Source of the DNA: Achromobacter xylosoxidans
GTDB lineage: Bacteria > Pseudomonadota > Gammaproteobacteria > Burkholderiales > Burkholderiaceae_B
Assembly (NCBI RefSeq): GCF_002192695.1
Contig: NZ_MTLG01000084.1
Location: 124,001-188,000 of the forward strand
Reading direction: 5' to 3'
Length of the DNA stretch: 64,000 nucleotides
Shown here: piece after piece, positions 43,642-55,532 of the stretch
Layout of the letters: the number at the start of each line of letters is the position of its first letter
How positions within the stretch are numbered: the stretch's first letter is position 1
The notes under the pieces: model-generated
The model's input: only the letters and a program-made list of their open reading frames with translations
What the model was told of the DNA's origin: nothing
The model's database searches: none
Program-made: the position numbers and the translations under genes

Positions 43642-44630
43642 GCGCGTCCCTCCTTGGCGGCCGGCTCGCCGCCGGCAGGCTTGCGCCGCAGCGCCAGCCA
43701 AATGCGTACTCCCAGTCCCCACAAGCCCTTCTGCATGAACAGGCTGACCGCGATCAGCAGGAAGCCCAGCAACATCAGCCAGCGCGGCCACAAGGTGGAC
43801 AGCCAGTCCGCGAACAGCACGTAGAAGGCGGCGCCCAGCACCGAGGCGAACAGGTTGCCGGTGCCGCCGATGACGGTCATGACCAGGATCATCTCGCTGC
43901 TGTGGTATTCGATGCTGGACAGCGGCGCGATGCCGGTCATCATCGCCAGGAAGGCCCCCGCCAGCGCGGTGACGGCGCCGGAGATGGCGAAGGCCGCCAA
44001 CTTGAAGAGGCGCACGTTGTAGCCTACCGCCATGGCGCGCGCCTCGTTGTCGCGGATCGCCAGCAAGGTGCGGCCGAACACCGAATTGGTCACGCGCAGC
44101 AGCAGCCAGAAGATCGCCAGGAAGCACAGCGCCACGAAGGCATAGAACTGCCAGGGCGAGGCCAGCGGCAAGAGTTCCACGCCCGCCACCGACAACGCCG
44201 GACGCGGCACGTCCAGCAGGCCGTTGTCGCCCCCGGTCAGGTCAGGCAGGCTGTACGCCAGGAAGTAGAACATCTGCGCGAAGGCCAGCGTCAGCATCAC
44301 GAAGTAGGTGCCGCGCTGGCGGATCGCGAACCAACCGACCAGCGTCGCCCCCAGCGCGCCTACCGCCATCGCGGCCAGCAGCGCCAGCGGCATGGGCAGG
44401 CCGGTGCGCGTCAGCAGGATGCCGACGGCATAGCTGCCCAGGCCGAAGAAGATGCCCTGGCCGAACGACAGCAAGCCGGTGAAGCCCAGCAGCAGGTTGC
44501 AGCCTAGCACCGCCAGCGCATAGATCAGCACTTCCGTGGCCAGCGAGCCCGACTGCATGCACAGCGGCAACAGCAGCACCACGGCCAGCGCCAGCAGCAA
44601 TTGGGCATGAGATTTCAAGCGCGTCATCAT
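43638..44630 (-). CDS. Branched-chain-type ABC transporter permease (LivM-like)
   Basis: 330 residues, about nine to ten helices, with FGQGIFFGLGSYAVGILLTR and the EAA-like coupling segment RTLLAIRDNEARAMAVGYN. The start (two adjacent ATGs, 44630/44627) overlaps the LivH-like stop. Confidence 0.9.
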   Translation of the reverse strand: MMTRLKSHAQLLLALAVVLLLPLCMQSGSLATEVLIYALAVLGCNLLLGFTGLLSFGQGIFFGLGSYAVGILLTRTGLPMPLALLAAMAVGALGATLVGWFAIRQRGTYFVMLTLAFAQMFYFLAYSLPDLTGGDNGLLDVPRPALSVAGVELLPLASPWQFYAFVALCFLAIFWLLLRVTNSVFGRTLLAIRDNEARAMAVGYNVRLFKLAAFAISGAVTALAGAFLAMMTGIAPLSSIEYHSSEMILVMTVIGGTGNLFASVLGAAFYVLFADWLSTLWPRWLMLLGFLLIAVSLFMQKGLWGLGVRIWLALRRKPAGGEPAAKEGRA

Positions 44631-45484
44631 CCTCTCCCCATCAGGCCGTGGGGACGCAGCAGCAGCACCGCCGCCATCGCCACATAGATCATCAGCCGCG
44701 CGCCTTCCGGCCACAGCGTGCTCATCACGCTCTGCACCACGCCGATCAGGAGGCCGCCGACCAGCGCGCCGAAGAAGCTGCCCATGCCGCCCACCACCAC
44801 GATGACGAAGGCGATGCCCAGGGCCTCGATGCCCATGAAGGGTTCGACGCCGCGTATGGGCGCCGCCAGCACGCCAGCCAAGGCCGCGGTCGCCGCGCCC
44901 AGCGCGAACACCAGGCTGAACATGCGGAACACGTTGATGCCCAGCATGGACACCATCTCGGTGGATTCGCTGCCGGCCCGCACCGCGCTGCCCAGCCGCG
45001 TGCCTTCCAGCACGTACCAGAGCAGCAGCGAGAAGACCGCGGTGAAGCCGATCACGAACAGGCGGTACTTGGGATAGATGAAGCTGCCCCACATGACCAC
45101 GCCTTGCAGGGCCGAGGGCGCGGCGACGTTGTCGCCTATCGGCCCCCAGATCACGATGACCAGTTCCTGCAAGACCAGGGCCAGGCCAACGGTGATCAGG
45201 ATGTGGAACTCGTGCGCCTGGGCGTAGACGTGGCGCAGCAGCACTTTCTCGACGACCCAGGCGCCGGCGCCCACCAGCAGCGGCACGATGGCCAGCGCGA
45301 GCCAGAAATTCAGGCCCCACTGGATGGCCTGGAAACAGAAGTATGCGCCCAGCAGATAGAACGCCCCGTGGGCGAAATTCACGAAACGCAACAGACCGAA
45401 GACGATGGACAGGCCGACTGCCAGGAGGAAGTACAGCATGCCTACCCCGATCCCATTGATGATCTGGAGGAGATAGACGTTCAT
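44627..45484 (-). CDS. Branched-chain-type ABC transporter permease (LivH-like)
   Basis: 285 residues, about eight helices, opening with QIINGIGVGMLYFLLAVGLS and LLRFVNFAHGAFYLLGAYF; the cytoplasmic coupling loop is GSAVRAGSESTEMVSMLGIN. The stop overlaps the start of the LivM-like gene. Confidence 0.9.
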   Translation of the reverse strand: MNVYLLQIINGIGVGMLYFLLAVGLSIVFGLLRFVNFAHGAFYLLGAYFCFQAIQWGLNFWLALAIVPLLVGAGAWVVEKVLLRHVYAQAHEFHILITVGLALVLQELVIVIWGPIGDNVAAPSALQGVVMWGSFIYPKYRLFVIGFTAVFSLLLWYVLEGTRLGSAVRAGSESTEMVSMLGINVFRMFSLVFALGAATAALAGVLAAPIRGVEPFMGIEALGIAFVIVVVGGMGSFFGALVGGLLIGVVQSVMSTLWPEGARLMIYVAMAAVLLLRPHGLMGRG

Positions 45485-45573
45485 GGGTATGCCCGGTGGA
45501 GGAAACGAAAGGCCGCGGGGCGCGCAGCCGCCGCGGACGCCCAGCGCCCGCGGCAGCCCGCCTCAGGGACGCG

Positions 45574-46773
45574 CTAGAGCTTGCAGCCGGTTTCCGCGGG
45601 CGGCAGGAAGGAGCGGCCGCTATGCACGATCTCGGCGTAGTCGTCCTTGTCCTTCATGTCCTTCTTGGCGCGGCCCTTGAGCAGGTAGTAGTTCTTCAGG
45701 ACCTGGTGGTCTTCCTTGCGGATTTCCTCCTTGCCCGTCAGGCCTTCGTAGGCCATGCCCTCCATGGCGGCGATCACCTTGGCCGGGTCGGCGCTGCCGG
45801 CCCGGGCGATGGCGTCCAGCATGATGCGGGTGCAGATGTAGGAACCCGCCAGGCTGTAGTTGGGATTGGCGCGCGTCTTGTCGCGGGACAGCTGCACCAG
45901 TTCCTTGTTGAGCGGCGAGTCGATGCCGTGCCAATACTGCGCGCCGAAATATACGCCTTCGCACAGGTCCGCGCCCAGGCCCTCGAACTGTTCCAGTCCC
46001 GAAGCCCAGGCCACCAGAATGGTGCAGTTCTGCTTCATGCCGAAGCTGACGGCCTGGCGCAGCGTGTCCGAGGACTGCGAGCCGAAGTTCAGGATCAGCA
46101 GCACGTCCGGCTTGGCAGCCATGGCGTTGGTGAGGTAGCCGCTGAACTCCTTCTCGGTCAGCGAGTGGTAGCTGTTGCCCACATGCTCGATGCCCTTTTC
46201 CTTGAAGATCGCCTTGGCCGCGCCGAGCAGGCCGTCGCCGAACACGTATTGCGGCGTGATGGTGTACCAGCGCTTGGCGTTGGGCAGCTTTTCGAGCAAG
46301 GGACGCACGGTCTGCTCGATGGCGCCGAAGGTGGGCACGGACCAGCGGAAGGTGGCCCGGTTGCAGTCCTTGCCGGTGATTTCGTCCGCGCCCGCCGTGG
46401 TGATGAAGACGCCGCCGGCGCGCTCCACTTCCTTGCCCATGGCCAGCGCTTCCGAGGACAGGATGCCGCCGGCGAAGAACTTGACGCCCTTCTGTTGCGA
46501 GACTTCCTGCACCTTGCGCACCGCCGTGGCCGGCTTGCCTTCGGTGTCCAGCACGGTATAGGCCAGCGGCCGGTCAAGCGCGCGGCCATACTGCTCCAGC
46601 GCCAGTTTCATGCCCAGGTCGGCGTACTTGCCGTTGGCGGCAAAGGCGCCCGACATGGGCACGGGACACCCGAACTGGATGGCGTCGGCTTGCGCCAGCG
46701 CGGACCGGGCGGCCCATAGTGATCCGGGCACGGCGCCAAGCGCGGCCAATTTCAGCAGGTTGCGGCGATTCAA
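45574..46773 (-). CDS. Branched-chain-type ABC transporter substrate-binding protein (LivK-like)
   Basis: 399 residues from a TTG at 46773, preceded by GGGAGA 8 nt upstream. The longer ATG-led frame has no ribosome site and would bury the signal. NRRNLLKLAALGAVPGSLWA is a twin-arginine-like signal, followed by IQFGCPVPMSGAFAANGKYADLG, the amino-acid receptor fold. It heads a seven-gene operon with carbamoylase and MlrC-like enzymes, so the ligand is probably an N-carbamoyl or amide compound. Confidence 0.88.
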   Translation of the reverse strand: MNRRNLLKLAALGAVPGSLWAARSALAQADAIQFGCPVPMSGAFAANGKYADLGMKLALEQYGRALDRPLAYTVLDTEGKPATAVRKVQEVSQQKGVKFFAGGILSSEALAMGKEVERAGGVFITTAGADEITGKDCNRATFRWSVPTFGAIEQTVRPLLEKLPNAKRWYTITPQYVFGDGLLGAAKAIFKEKGIEHVGNSYHSLTEKEFSGYLTNAMAAKPDVLLILNFGSQSSDTLRQAVSFGMKQNCTILVAWASGLEQFEGLGADLCEGVYFGAQYWHGIDSPLNKELVQLSRDKTRANPNYSLAGSYICTRIMLDAIARAGSADPAKVIAAMEGMAYEGLTGKEEIRKEDHQVLKNYYLLKGRAKKDMKDKDDYAEIVHSGRSFLPPAETGCKL

Positions 46774-47093
46774 GATGGTTCTCCCTGGCTGCCGCTGGCG
46801 CTGCCGCGGCATATTGACGATGTCGGGCGCGCACCATGCGCGTCCCCGTTCCGACTCTGTCTGCTCCAAGCTCCCGTGCCAGGGCCGCCGCCGCGTGGGC
46901 GTATTCGCAAGTCCTGGCGCCTCATGCCTATACTGCGACTACCATCCTATTTATCATGATAAATAGGATTATTATCATGATCAGTTTGGCGAGCCGGATC
47001 TGTCAATAGAAGGCGCATCAGGTATAACCCGGGGTCCGCGCGAAACAGCCCGGGCCCTGCCCCGCGCACACCATGCAGCAACGGAGGAACGCA
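46774..47093. other. 320-nt divergent control region of the ABC/carbamoylase operon
   Basis: Holds the leader of the LivK-like gene (46774-46930, no further feature seen), the 26-bp palindrome 46944-46969 with an extra TTATCATGAT half at 46972-46981, and the GntR leader to its ATG at 47094. Confidence 0.7.
46944..46981. promoter_or_regulatory. 26-bp perfect palindrome plus extra half-site, candidate GntR operator
   Basis: 46944-46969 is a perfect dyad centred on ATCATGAT (arms ATCCTATTTATCA and its complement). TTATCATGAT recurs at 46972-46981, making a second weaker site 21 bp on, two helical turns away. Located between the GntR/FCD gene and the operon it faces. Confidence 0.65.
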
Positions 47094-47927
47094 ATGGCGT
47101 TCAACAGTCACGACCTACAAGCCGCGGGCGCGTCGAGTCCGCCCAAGCGCAGCGACCTGGTCGCCGAGGAGATCAAGCGGCTGATCACGGCCAAGAACCT
47201 GTTGCCGGGCGACAAGCTGCCGCGCGAGAGCGAGCTGCAAAGCATGTTCTCGGTCAGCAAGAGCACCATGCGCGAAGCGCTCAAGTCGCTGGAGGTGCAG
47301 GGGCTGGTGAAGGTCAGCACCGGGCCGGGCGGCGGCGGCACCGTGGTCGAGGTGCCGCTGGACCGCACCTTCCAGTTGATGCAGAACTACCTGTTCTTCA
47401 AGGAAGTGCGGATCGAGGACATCTACCAGGTGCGCAAGCTGCTGGAGCCCGAGCTTGCGGCCAGCGCCGTGCCCTTCCTGACGGAGGCGCACTTCGCCGC
47501 GCTGGAAGAGAACATCGCCTGCTGCGATCCGTCGGCCGAACAGGTCGACGACCCGCTGGCCCAGCGCCAGGAAGAGATCAATTTCCACGACATCTTCGCG
47601 GCCGCCTGCCCCAATCCGTTCCTGCGGTTCAGCTGCGAGATGACCAACGAAATGATCCGGCAGCTGACCGTGTTCGACAACGAGATGCCCTTGTCCGAGC
47701 AGCAGCGCTTCGGCAGCGCCAACACGGGCTTTCACCGCAAGATCCTGGCGGCGGCGCGCGAGCGCGATGTCGAAAAGGTACGCGACCTGATGAGCGAGCA
47801 CATGCAGGACGCGATGCGTTCGGTCAAGCGCATGCACGGCAAGCTCGAAGGCCGGCTGATCCTGGACTCCGAGATGTCGCGGCGCAATGTCACGCGCAAG
47901 GCGCGCCGCGGCGGCAAGAAGGCCTGA
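47094..47927 (+). CDS. GntR/FCD-family transcriptional regulator
   Basis: 277 residues from the ATG at 47094, with GGAGG 7 nt upstream. Winged helix (residues 15-80: VAEEIKRLITAKNLLPGDKL, SVSKSTMREALKSLEVQGLV), followed by a Gly-rich turn and an FCD domain with QVRKLLEPELAASAVP, NFHDIFAAACPNPFL and FHRKILAAARERD (metal-ligand His candidates). Divergent from the seven-gene operon. Confidence 0.87.
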   Translation: MAFNSHDLQAAGASSPPKRSDLVAEEIKRLITAKNLLPGDKLPRESELQSMFSVSKSTMREALKSLEVQGLVKVSTGPGGGGTVVEVPLDRTFQLMQNYLFFKEVRIEDIYQVRKLLEPELAASAVPFLTEAHFAALEENIACCDPSAEQVDDPLAQRQEEINFHDIFAAACPNPFLRFSCEMTNEMIRQLTVFDNEMPLSEQQRFGSANTGFHRKILAAARERDVEKVRDLMSEHMQDAMRSVKRMHGKLEGRLILDSEMSRRNVTRKARRGGKKA

Positions 47928-47966
47928 CGGCGCGGGCTTCCGGGAAGGCGCCCGCCCGCTTGCGTC

Positions 47967-48953
47967 TCAGTCCAGCTTGATGTGGTTGGCCTCGATCACC
48001 GCGCCCCAGCGCTGGCGGTCTTCCTGTACATAGGCATCGATCTCGCCCTGGCTGCGCGGCGCCTGGATCACCAGGCCCAGGGGTTCGAAGCGGCCGCGGA
48101 ACGCCGGATCCTTCAGCACCTTGTCCAGCGCCGCCTGCAAGCGCTGCGCCTCGGCCTGGGGCACCGCGCGCGGCACGGCCAGGCCGAACCAGGTGGCGGC
48201 GCGGAATCCCGGAAAGCCGCTTTCCGCCACGGTGGGCACATCCGGCAACACGGCCAGCCGCTCGCTGGTCGTGACGGCCAGCGCCTTGATCTTGCGTTCC
48301 CGCACCAGCGGCAGCGAGGTGCTGATCACGTCCACCATGAGCTGCGTGTCATTGCCCATCAGCGAGGTCAGGGCCGGCGCGCTGCCGTTGTACGGAATAT
48401 GCGCCACGTCCATGCCCGTGCGCGATTTCAGCAGTTCGGTCGCCAGCTGCAGCGGATTGCCTATACCCACGGAGGCGTAGTTCAGTTTGCCGGGCCGGGC
48501 CTTGGCATAAGTGACGAACTCGGCCAGCGTGCCCGCCGGGACCTCGTTGTTCGCCACCACCACCAGCGGCAGCTCGGCGGCGATGCCGAACACGCGGAAG
48601 TCGCGCGCGGCGTCATAGGCGATGCGTTGATAGAGCATGGGATTGAGCACCATGCTGGCGTTGCTGGCGAGGAAGACCGTGTATCCGTCCGGCGCCGACC
48701 TGGCCACCTGGGTCGCCGCGACCATGGTATTGGCGCCGGGTTTGTTCTCCACCACCACGGGTTGCCCGAGATCGCGCGACATGCCTTCGGCCAGCACCCG
48801 CGACAACTGGTCCGCGGAGCCGCCCGGCGTATAGGGCACGACCAGTTTGACCGGTTTGTCCGGAAATGCCGCCAGCGCGGCGGCCGGAGCCGCGAGCGCG
48901 ACGATCGCCGCAGTCGCGATGCGACGCAGCCTGAGGTTCAGCCTGATTGCCAT
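47967..48953 (-). CDS. Bug/TctC-family receptor
   Basis: 328 residues, signal peptide (IVALAAPAAALAAF), then PDKPVKLVVPYTPGGSADQLS, VVVENKPGANTMVAA and GNPLQLATELLKSRTG. It follows the AMP ligase gene by 47 nt on the same strand, so its ligand may be the acid that ligase activates. Confidence 0.87.
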   Translation of the reverse strand: MAIRLNLRLRRIATAAIVALAAPAAALAAFPDKPVKLVVPYTPGGSADQLSRVLAEGMSRDLGQPVVVENKPGANTMVAATQVARSAPDGYTVFLASNASMVLNPMLYQRIAYDAARDFRVFGIAAELPLVVVANNEVPAGTLAEFVTYAKARPGKLNYASVGIGNPLQLATELLKSRTGMDVAHIPYNGSAPALTSLMGNDTQLMVDVISTSLPLVRERKIKALAVTTSERLAVLPDVPTVAESGFPGFRAATWFGLAVPRAVPQAEAQRLQAALDKVLKDPAFRGRFEPLGLVIQAPRSQGEIDAYVQEDRQRWGAVIEANHIKLD

Positions 48954-49000
48954 GCCTGTCTCCCTTGTGGGTTTTGTTGTTGCGGCGATGCGCCGCCCTG

Positions 49001-50503
49001 CTATACCTGGCGCTGCCTGCCCGCCCAGAATTCGGCGCGCAGCCGGCGCTTGGCGATCTTGCCGTTGTCGTCGCGCGGCAGTTCGGCGCGCAGCTGCAGT
49101 TCGCGCGGCACCTTGTAGCGCGCGATCCGCTGCGCCAGCCATTGCGCCAGCGCCTCGGGTTCGAGCGCGGCGCCCGCCGCGGGCTGCACCAGCGCCATCA
49201 GCCGCTCTCCGTATTCGTCGTCGGGCACGCCGAACACCGCGCAATCCGCCACGCCCGGGTACTGCATCAGCTGGTGTTCGACCTCGGCGGGATAGATGTT
49301 CACGCCGCCCGAGATCACCAGGTCCGATTCGCGGTCGCATACGTAGAGATAGCCGTCCGCGTCCAGATAGCCCAGGTCGCCCAGTCCGATGAGGCCGTCT
49401 CTCTCGACCTCTGCGCGGGCCTGCGGGTTGTTGCGATAGGTGAAGTCCGCGTAGGCCGGCTGGCGCACGTGGATGCGCCCGACCTGGCCCGCCGCGCAGG
49501 GCGTCCCGTCTTCGGCATAGATCCTGATCTGCGCGCCGCCCACGGGCCGGCCGGCGCTGCCGGGGCGGGCCAGCGCCTCGTGCGAATCGATGACCGTGAC
49601 CATGCCCGCCTCGCTGGAGGCATAGGTTTCATGGATGACAGGGCCCAGCCATTCGATCATGGCGCGCTTGATTTCCGGCGCGCAGGGCGCGCCGGTCGAA
49701 GCGACGAAGCGCAGCGACGACAGGTCATGCGCGGCGCGCGTGGCGGCGTCCAGCTTCAAGAGGCGCACGTACATGATGGGCACCAGGTAGACCGTATCGA
49801 TGCGGTGTGCCTCGATCAGGCGCAGGACCTCGACCGGATCGAACCTGTCGGTCAGCACAAAGGTCTCGCAGACCCGCAGGGCCACCTGCGCGTACACGCT
49901 GGGCGCGCTGTGGTAGATCGGCGCGGGCAGCAAGGCGCGCGATCCGGGACGCAGGCCGTAGGCCGCCTCCACCACCGCTTCGACCTGTTGCAGGTGGCGC
50001 GCTAGATGTTCCAGCGGGAACGGCGCGCGCACGACGCCCTTGGGCCGGCCGGTGGTGCCGGAGGTATAGGCCATGTGGCCGCGCGGCGCCACGCGAGGAC
50101 CGCCGTAGGGCTGCTGGCGGTCGCGCCAGGCGTCGTAATCCGCCTGCCCGGACTGCGCCGCGCCGGCGCCGGCCAGCAGCACCGGCAGGCCGGCCGGCAG
50201 CGCATCACGCAGCGGCAGCCACAGGTCGGCCTGGGCGATCAGCAGGCGGGCGCCGCTGTCTTCCACCAGGAACGCCACTTCGGCGCCGGTGAAATGCCAA
50301 TTGATCGGGCAGTAGTAGCAACCCAGCCGCTTGCAGGCCAGGATGATCTCCAGATAAGGCATGCCGTTGCGCAACAGCACCGCGATCACGTCGCCCTCCC
50401 GCACGCCCATCGCTGCGAGGCCGGCGGCGACCTGTTCGCCGCGCGCGGCCAACGCCGCGCCCGACAGGCTTGCGCCGCCCGCGTGGATCGTGCTGCCTGT
50501 CAT
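49001..50503 (-). CDS. AMP-dependent acyl-CoA synthetase/ligase
   Basis: 500 residues from the ATG at 50503. MAYTSGTTGRPKGVVRAPF (P-loop), HETYASSEAGMVTV (A5), LIGLGDLGYLDADGYLYVCDR (A7/A8), ISGGVNIYPAEVE (hinge) and the catalytic Lys in PRDDNGKIAKRRL. Acid unknown; no CoA-ligase subgroup was recognised with certainty. It overlaps the SDR start by 4 nt. Confidence 0.88.
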   Translation of the reverse strand: MTGSTIHAGGASLSGAALAARGEQVAAGLAAMGVREGDVIAVLLRNGMPYLEIILACKRLGCYYCPINWHFTGAEVAFLVEDSGARLLIAQADLWLPLRDALPAGLPVLLAGAGAAQSGQADYDAWRDRQQPYGGPRVAPRGHMAYTSGTTGRPKGVVRAPFPLEHLARHLQQVEAVVEAAYGLRPGSRALLPAPIYHSAPSVYAQVALRVCETFVLTDRFDPVEVLRLIEAHRIDTVYLVPIMYVRLLKLDAATRAAHDLSSLRFVASTGAPCAPEIKRAMIEWLGPVIHETYASSEAGMVTVIDSHEALARPGSAGRPVGGAQIRIYAEDGTPCAAGQVGRIHVRQPAYADFTYRNNPQARAEVERDGLIGLGDLGYLDADGYLYVCDRESDLVISGGVNIYPAEVEHQLMQYPGVADCAVFGVPDDEYGERLMALVQPAAGAALEPEALAQWLAQRIARYKVPRELQLRAELPRDDNGKIAKRRLRAEFWAGRQRQV

Positions 50504-51426
50504 GCCGCCCCCGTGCTGCGCTGGGCCTTGTCCTGCGCGGTGCGCGTTTCGATGGCCTGGCGCGCGGCGGCCCAGTCCGCGTCGCTCCATTCGGCGTACT
50601 GCTTGAAGTAGGCGCCGTTGGCCAGATAGTCGCCGCCGTCCAGCGCGATGGTCTGGCCGTTGATCCAGTCGTAGCCCGGACTCAGCAGGAACGCCGCCAG
50701 CTCGCCGATGTCGTGTCCGGTGCCCAGCCGCCGCATCGGGTTCTGCTGCGTCTGGGCATCGGCGCCGGCATCCTTGGGCCGCAGCCGCGCGCTGGCCCCT
50801 TCGGTCGGAATCACGCCCGGCGCGATGGCGTTCAGGCGGATGCCATGACGGCCCCATTCGATGGCCAGCGACTTGGTCATGGCGTCTATGCCGGCCTTGG
50901 ACATGGCCGAGGGCACCACGAAGGGCGAACCGGTCCAGACCCAGGTCACCACGATGGACAGCACCGCGCCGCCCGTGCCCTGCGCGATCCAGCGCTTGCC
51001 CACGGCCTGGGTCGTGTAGAAGGTCCCGCGGAACACCGTGTCGGCAATGGCGTTGAAGCCGCGCGGCGACAGTTTTTCAGTGGGGCTGATGAAGTTGCCC
51101 GCGGCGTTGTTGATCAGGGCGGTCAGCGGACCATGCCCGGTCCAGATGGCGTCGACCGCGGCGTCCACGGCCTCGGCGTCGCGGATGTCCACCGCCTGGA
51201 CGTGGACCTCCGCGCCGTAGCGCTCGCGCAGGCGCGCGGCCGCTTCTTCCAGCACTGCGGCGCGGCGTCCCCACAAGTGCAGCGCAGCGCCCAGCGCCGC
51301 CAGCCGTTCGGCCATGGCGTAGCCCAGGCCGGTGCCGCCGCCGGTGACGAGAACGCGCTCGCCGCGGAACAGATCAGCGCGGAACATGGTTTGCGGGATC
51401 GTCCCGCCGGGCTGTTTTTGGGGCAT
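50500..51426 (-). CDS. SDR-family oxidoreductase resembling 2,4-dienoyl-CoA reductase
   Basis: 308 residues. GGGTGLGYAMAERLAALGA binds NADP, NNAAGNFISPTEKLSPRGF and GTFYTTQAVGKRW are close to dienoyl-CoA reductases, and SAMSKAGIDAMTKSLAIEWG lacks the classical Tyr of the YxxxK motif while keeping the Lys, which is normal for that subgroup. NPMRRLGTGHDIGELAAFLLS completes the C-terminal part. It first reduces a double bond or keto group of the acyl-CoA made by the neighbouring ligase (inferred). First gene of the operon. Confidence 0.85.
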   Translation of the reverse strand: MPQKQPGGTIPQTMFRADLFRGERVLVTGGGTGLGYAMAERLAALGAALHLWGRRAAVLEEAAARLRERYGAEVHVQAVDIRDAEAVDAAVDAIWTGHGPLTALINNAAGNFISPTEKLSPRGFNAIADTVFRGTFYTTQAVGKRWIAQGTGGAVLSIVVTWVWTGSPFVVPSAMSKAGIDAMTKSLAIEWGRHGIRLNAIAPGVIPTEGASARLRPKDAGADAQTQQNPMRRLGTGHDIGELAAFLLSPGYDWINGQTIALDGGDYLANGAYFKQYAEWSDADWAAARQAIETRTAQDKAQRSTGAA

Positions 51427-51535
51427 GGCCTGATCTCCTTTGTGATAGAGGCGAGAATATCAACCGCCGCCATGCCGCGACAATCTCGCAACTTGCGTAA
51501 ACTATGTTTCCTCACAGTCAACAATAGGACCGCGC

Positions 51536-52465
51536 ATGCCCGCCCTGCCCGCGCTGGACCTCAATCTGATACAGCTGTTCGTCACCATCGTCGACGCCGG
51601 CACCTTGAGCGAGGCGGCGGTGCGCCACGGCGTGACCCGTTCCCACGTCAGCCGCAACCTGCAGAAGCTGGAACGCGCCTTCGGCGCCCAGCTCATCCGC
51701 CGCAGCACCCGGCGGCTGGAACTGACGCAGCAAGGCTCGGTGCTGTACGAGCACGGCGCGCGCATGGCGCGCGAGGTCGAATCCGCCCGCCACGCCCTGC
51801 AAAAGCTCGGCTCGGAGCCCGCGGGCCACGTCCGGCTAAGCATTCCCACCGGGCTGGGAGAACTGGACCAGTTGCGCCCGCTGCTGGTGAACTTCGCCTT
51901 GCGGCATCCGGCGCTGACCCTGCGCGTGCTGTTTTCCAACCGGGTGAGCGACCTGATTTCGTCGGAAATCGACGTGGCGCTGCGGGTGATGACCACCCCG
52001 CCGCAGGATTACGTGGCGCGCGCGCTGGGCGACGTGAAATGGGTGCTGTGCGCGGCGCCTTCCTATCTGGCGCAGTTCGGCCCGCCGGCCCATCCGCGCG
52101 ACCTCGGGCGCCTGCACTTCCTGGGCCCGCCCGACCCCAGGCCCCAGGTCACGCTGCGGCTGCGCCGCAAGGACCAGCAGCATGAGGCCAAGCTCGCCCC
52201 GCGGCTGCAGTCGGAGTATTTCCCATTCCTCGCCCAAGCCGCCCGCGCCGGCGCGGGCGTGGCGCTGCTGCCAGCCTATGTGGTCCATCAGGACCTCGCC
52301 GCCGGGCGGCTGACGCCGGTGCTGCCCGCCTACCAGGCCATGGGCCCGGGCGACAAGCTGTTCATCCTGACCACGTCCAACCCCTACCCTTCGACGGCAC
52401 AGCGCGCGGTGGTCGATTTCCTGCGTACCGAACTGACCGTGCTGCTGCGCGAATTCCTTGCGTAG
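51536..52465 (+). CDS. LysR-family transcriptional regulator
   Basis: 309 residues. HTH near residues 18-40 (AGTLSEAAVRHGVTRSHVSRN), effector domain from about 95 (HVRLSIPTGLGELDQLRPLL). Divergent from the SDR/ligase/Bug operon with 109 nt between, which it probably controls. Confidence 0.87.
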   Translation: MPALPALDLNLIQLFVTIVDAGTLSEAAVRHGVTRSHVSRNLQKLERAFGAQLIRRSTRRLELTQQGSVLYEHGARMAREVESARHALQKLGSEPAGHVRLSIPTGLGELDQLRPLLVNFALRHPALTLRVLFSNRVSDLISSEIDVALRVMTTPPQDYVARALGDVKWVLCAAPSYLAQFGPPAHPRDLGRLHFLGPPDPRPQVTLRLRRKDQQHEAKLAPRLQSEYFPFLAQAARAGAGVALLPAYVVHQDLAAGRLTPVLPAYQAMGPGDKLFILTTSNPYPSTAQRAVVDFLRTELTVLLREFLA

Positions 52466-52611
52466 ACCCGCGCTCCCTTGCTGGGCCGCAACATCCGCGT
52501 AGGACTTTCTTGATAAAAGAGGCTTGCGACCCGCGCATGCCTCGGCCAGAGTATCGGGTGAGGCCAAAGCCCCCCGCCCCTGATTGCAGTAGGGGAACTT
52601 TGACGGCCCGA

Positions 52612-52638
52612 TCAAGTCTTATATAAGATATAAGACAT
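52612..52638. promoter_or_regulatory. 27-bp dyad element upstream of acnA, identical to the one before acnB
   Basis: Core GTCTTATAT-AAG-ATATAAGAC (52616-52636). A TAGAAT -10-like box follows at 52665-52670, 28 nt past the core; at acnB the corresponding distance is 26 nt. The gene start is 96 nt past the core here, 77 nt at acnB. Confidence 0.75.
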
Positions 52639-52732
52639 ACGGCCGCGCAGGCGCCAGTCTCACATAGAATGACAAATGCGCAAAAACGCCAGAAAATGCC
52701 GGCTTCAACCGGGCAAAACCACGGAGTCCATC

Positions 52733-55438
<2,706 letters not shown>

Positions 55439-55457
55439 TTTCCTGATCAGACCAGGC

Positions 55458-55497
55458 AATGGCCCGGGAACCGCGAGGTTCCCGGGCCATTTTCATT
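55458..55497. terminator. Strong bidirectional terminator between acnA and the DODA gene
   Basis: Perfect 15-bp stem AATGGCCCGGGAACC / GGTTCCCGGGCCATT with GCGA loop, then TTCATTG. It serves acnA and probably the convergent dioxygenase gene. Confidence 0.8.
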
Positions 55498-55532
55498 GCG
55501 CCCGCGCGGACGCCGCGGCCGCGCGCTTCGGA

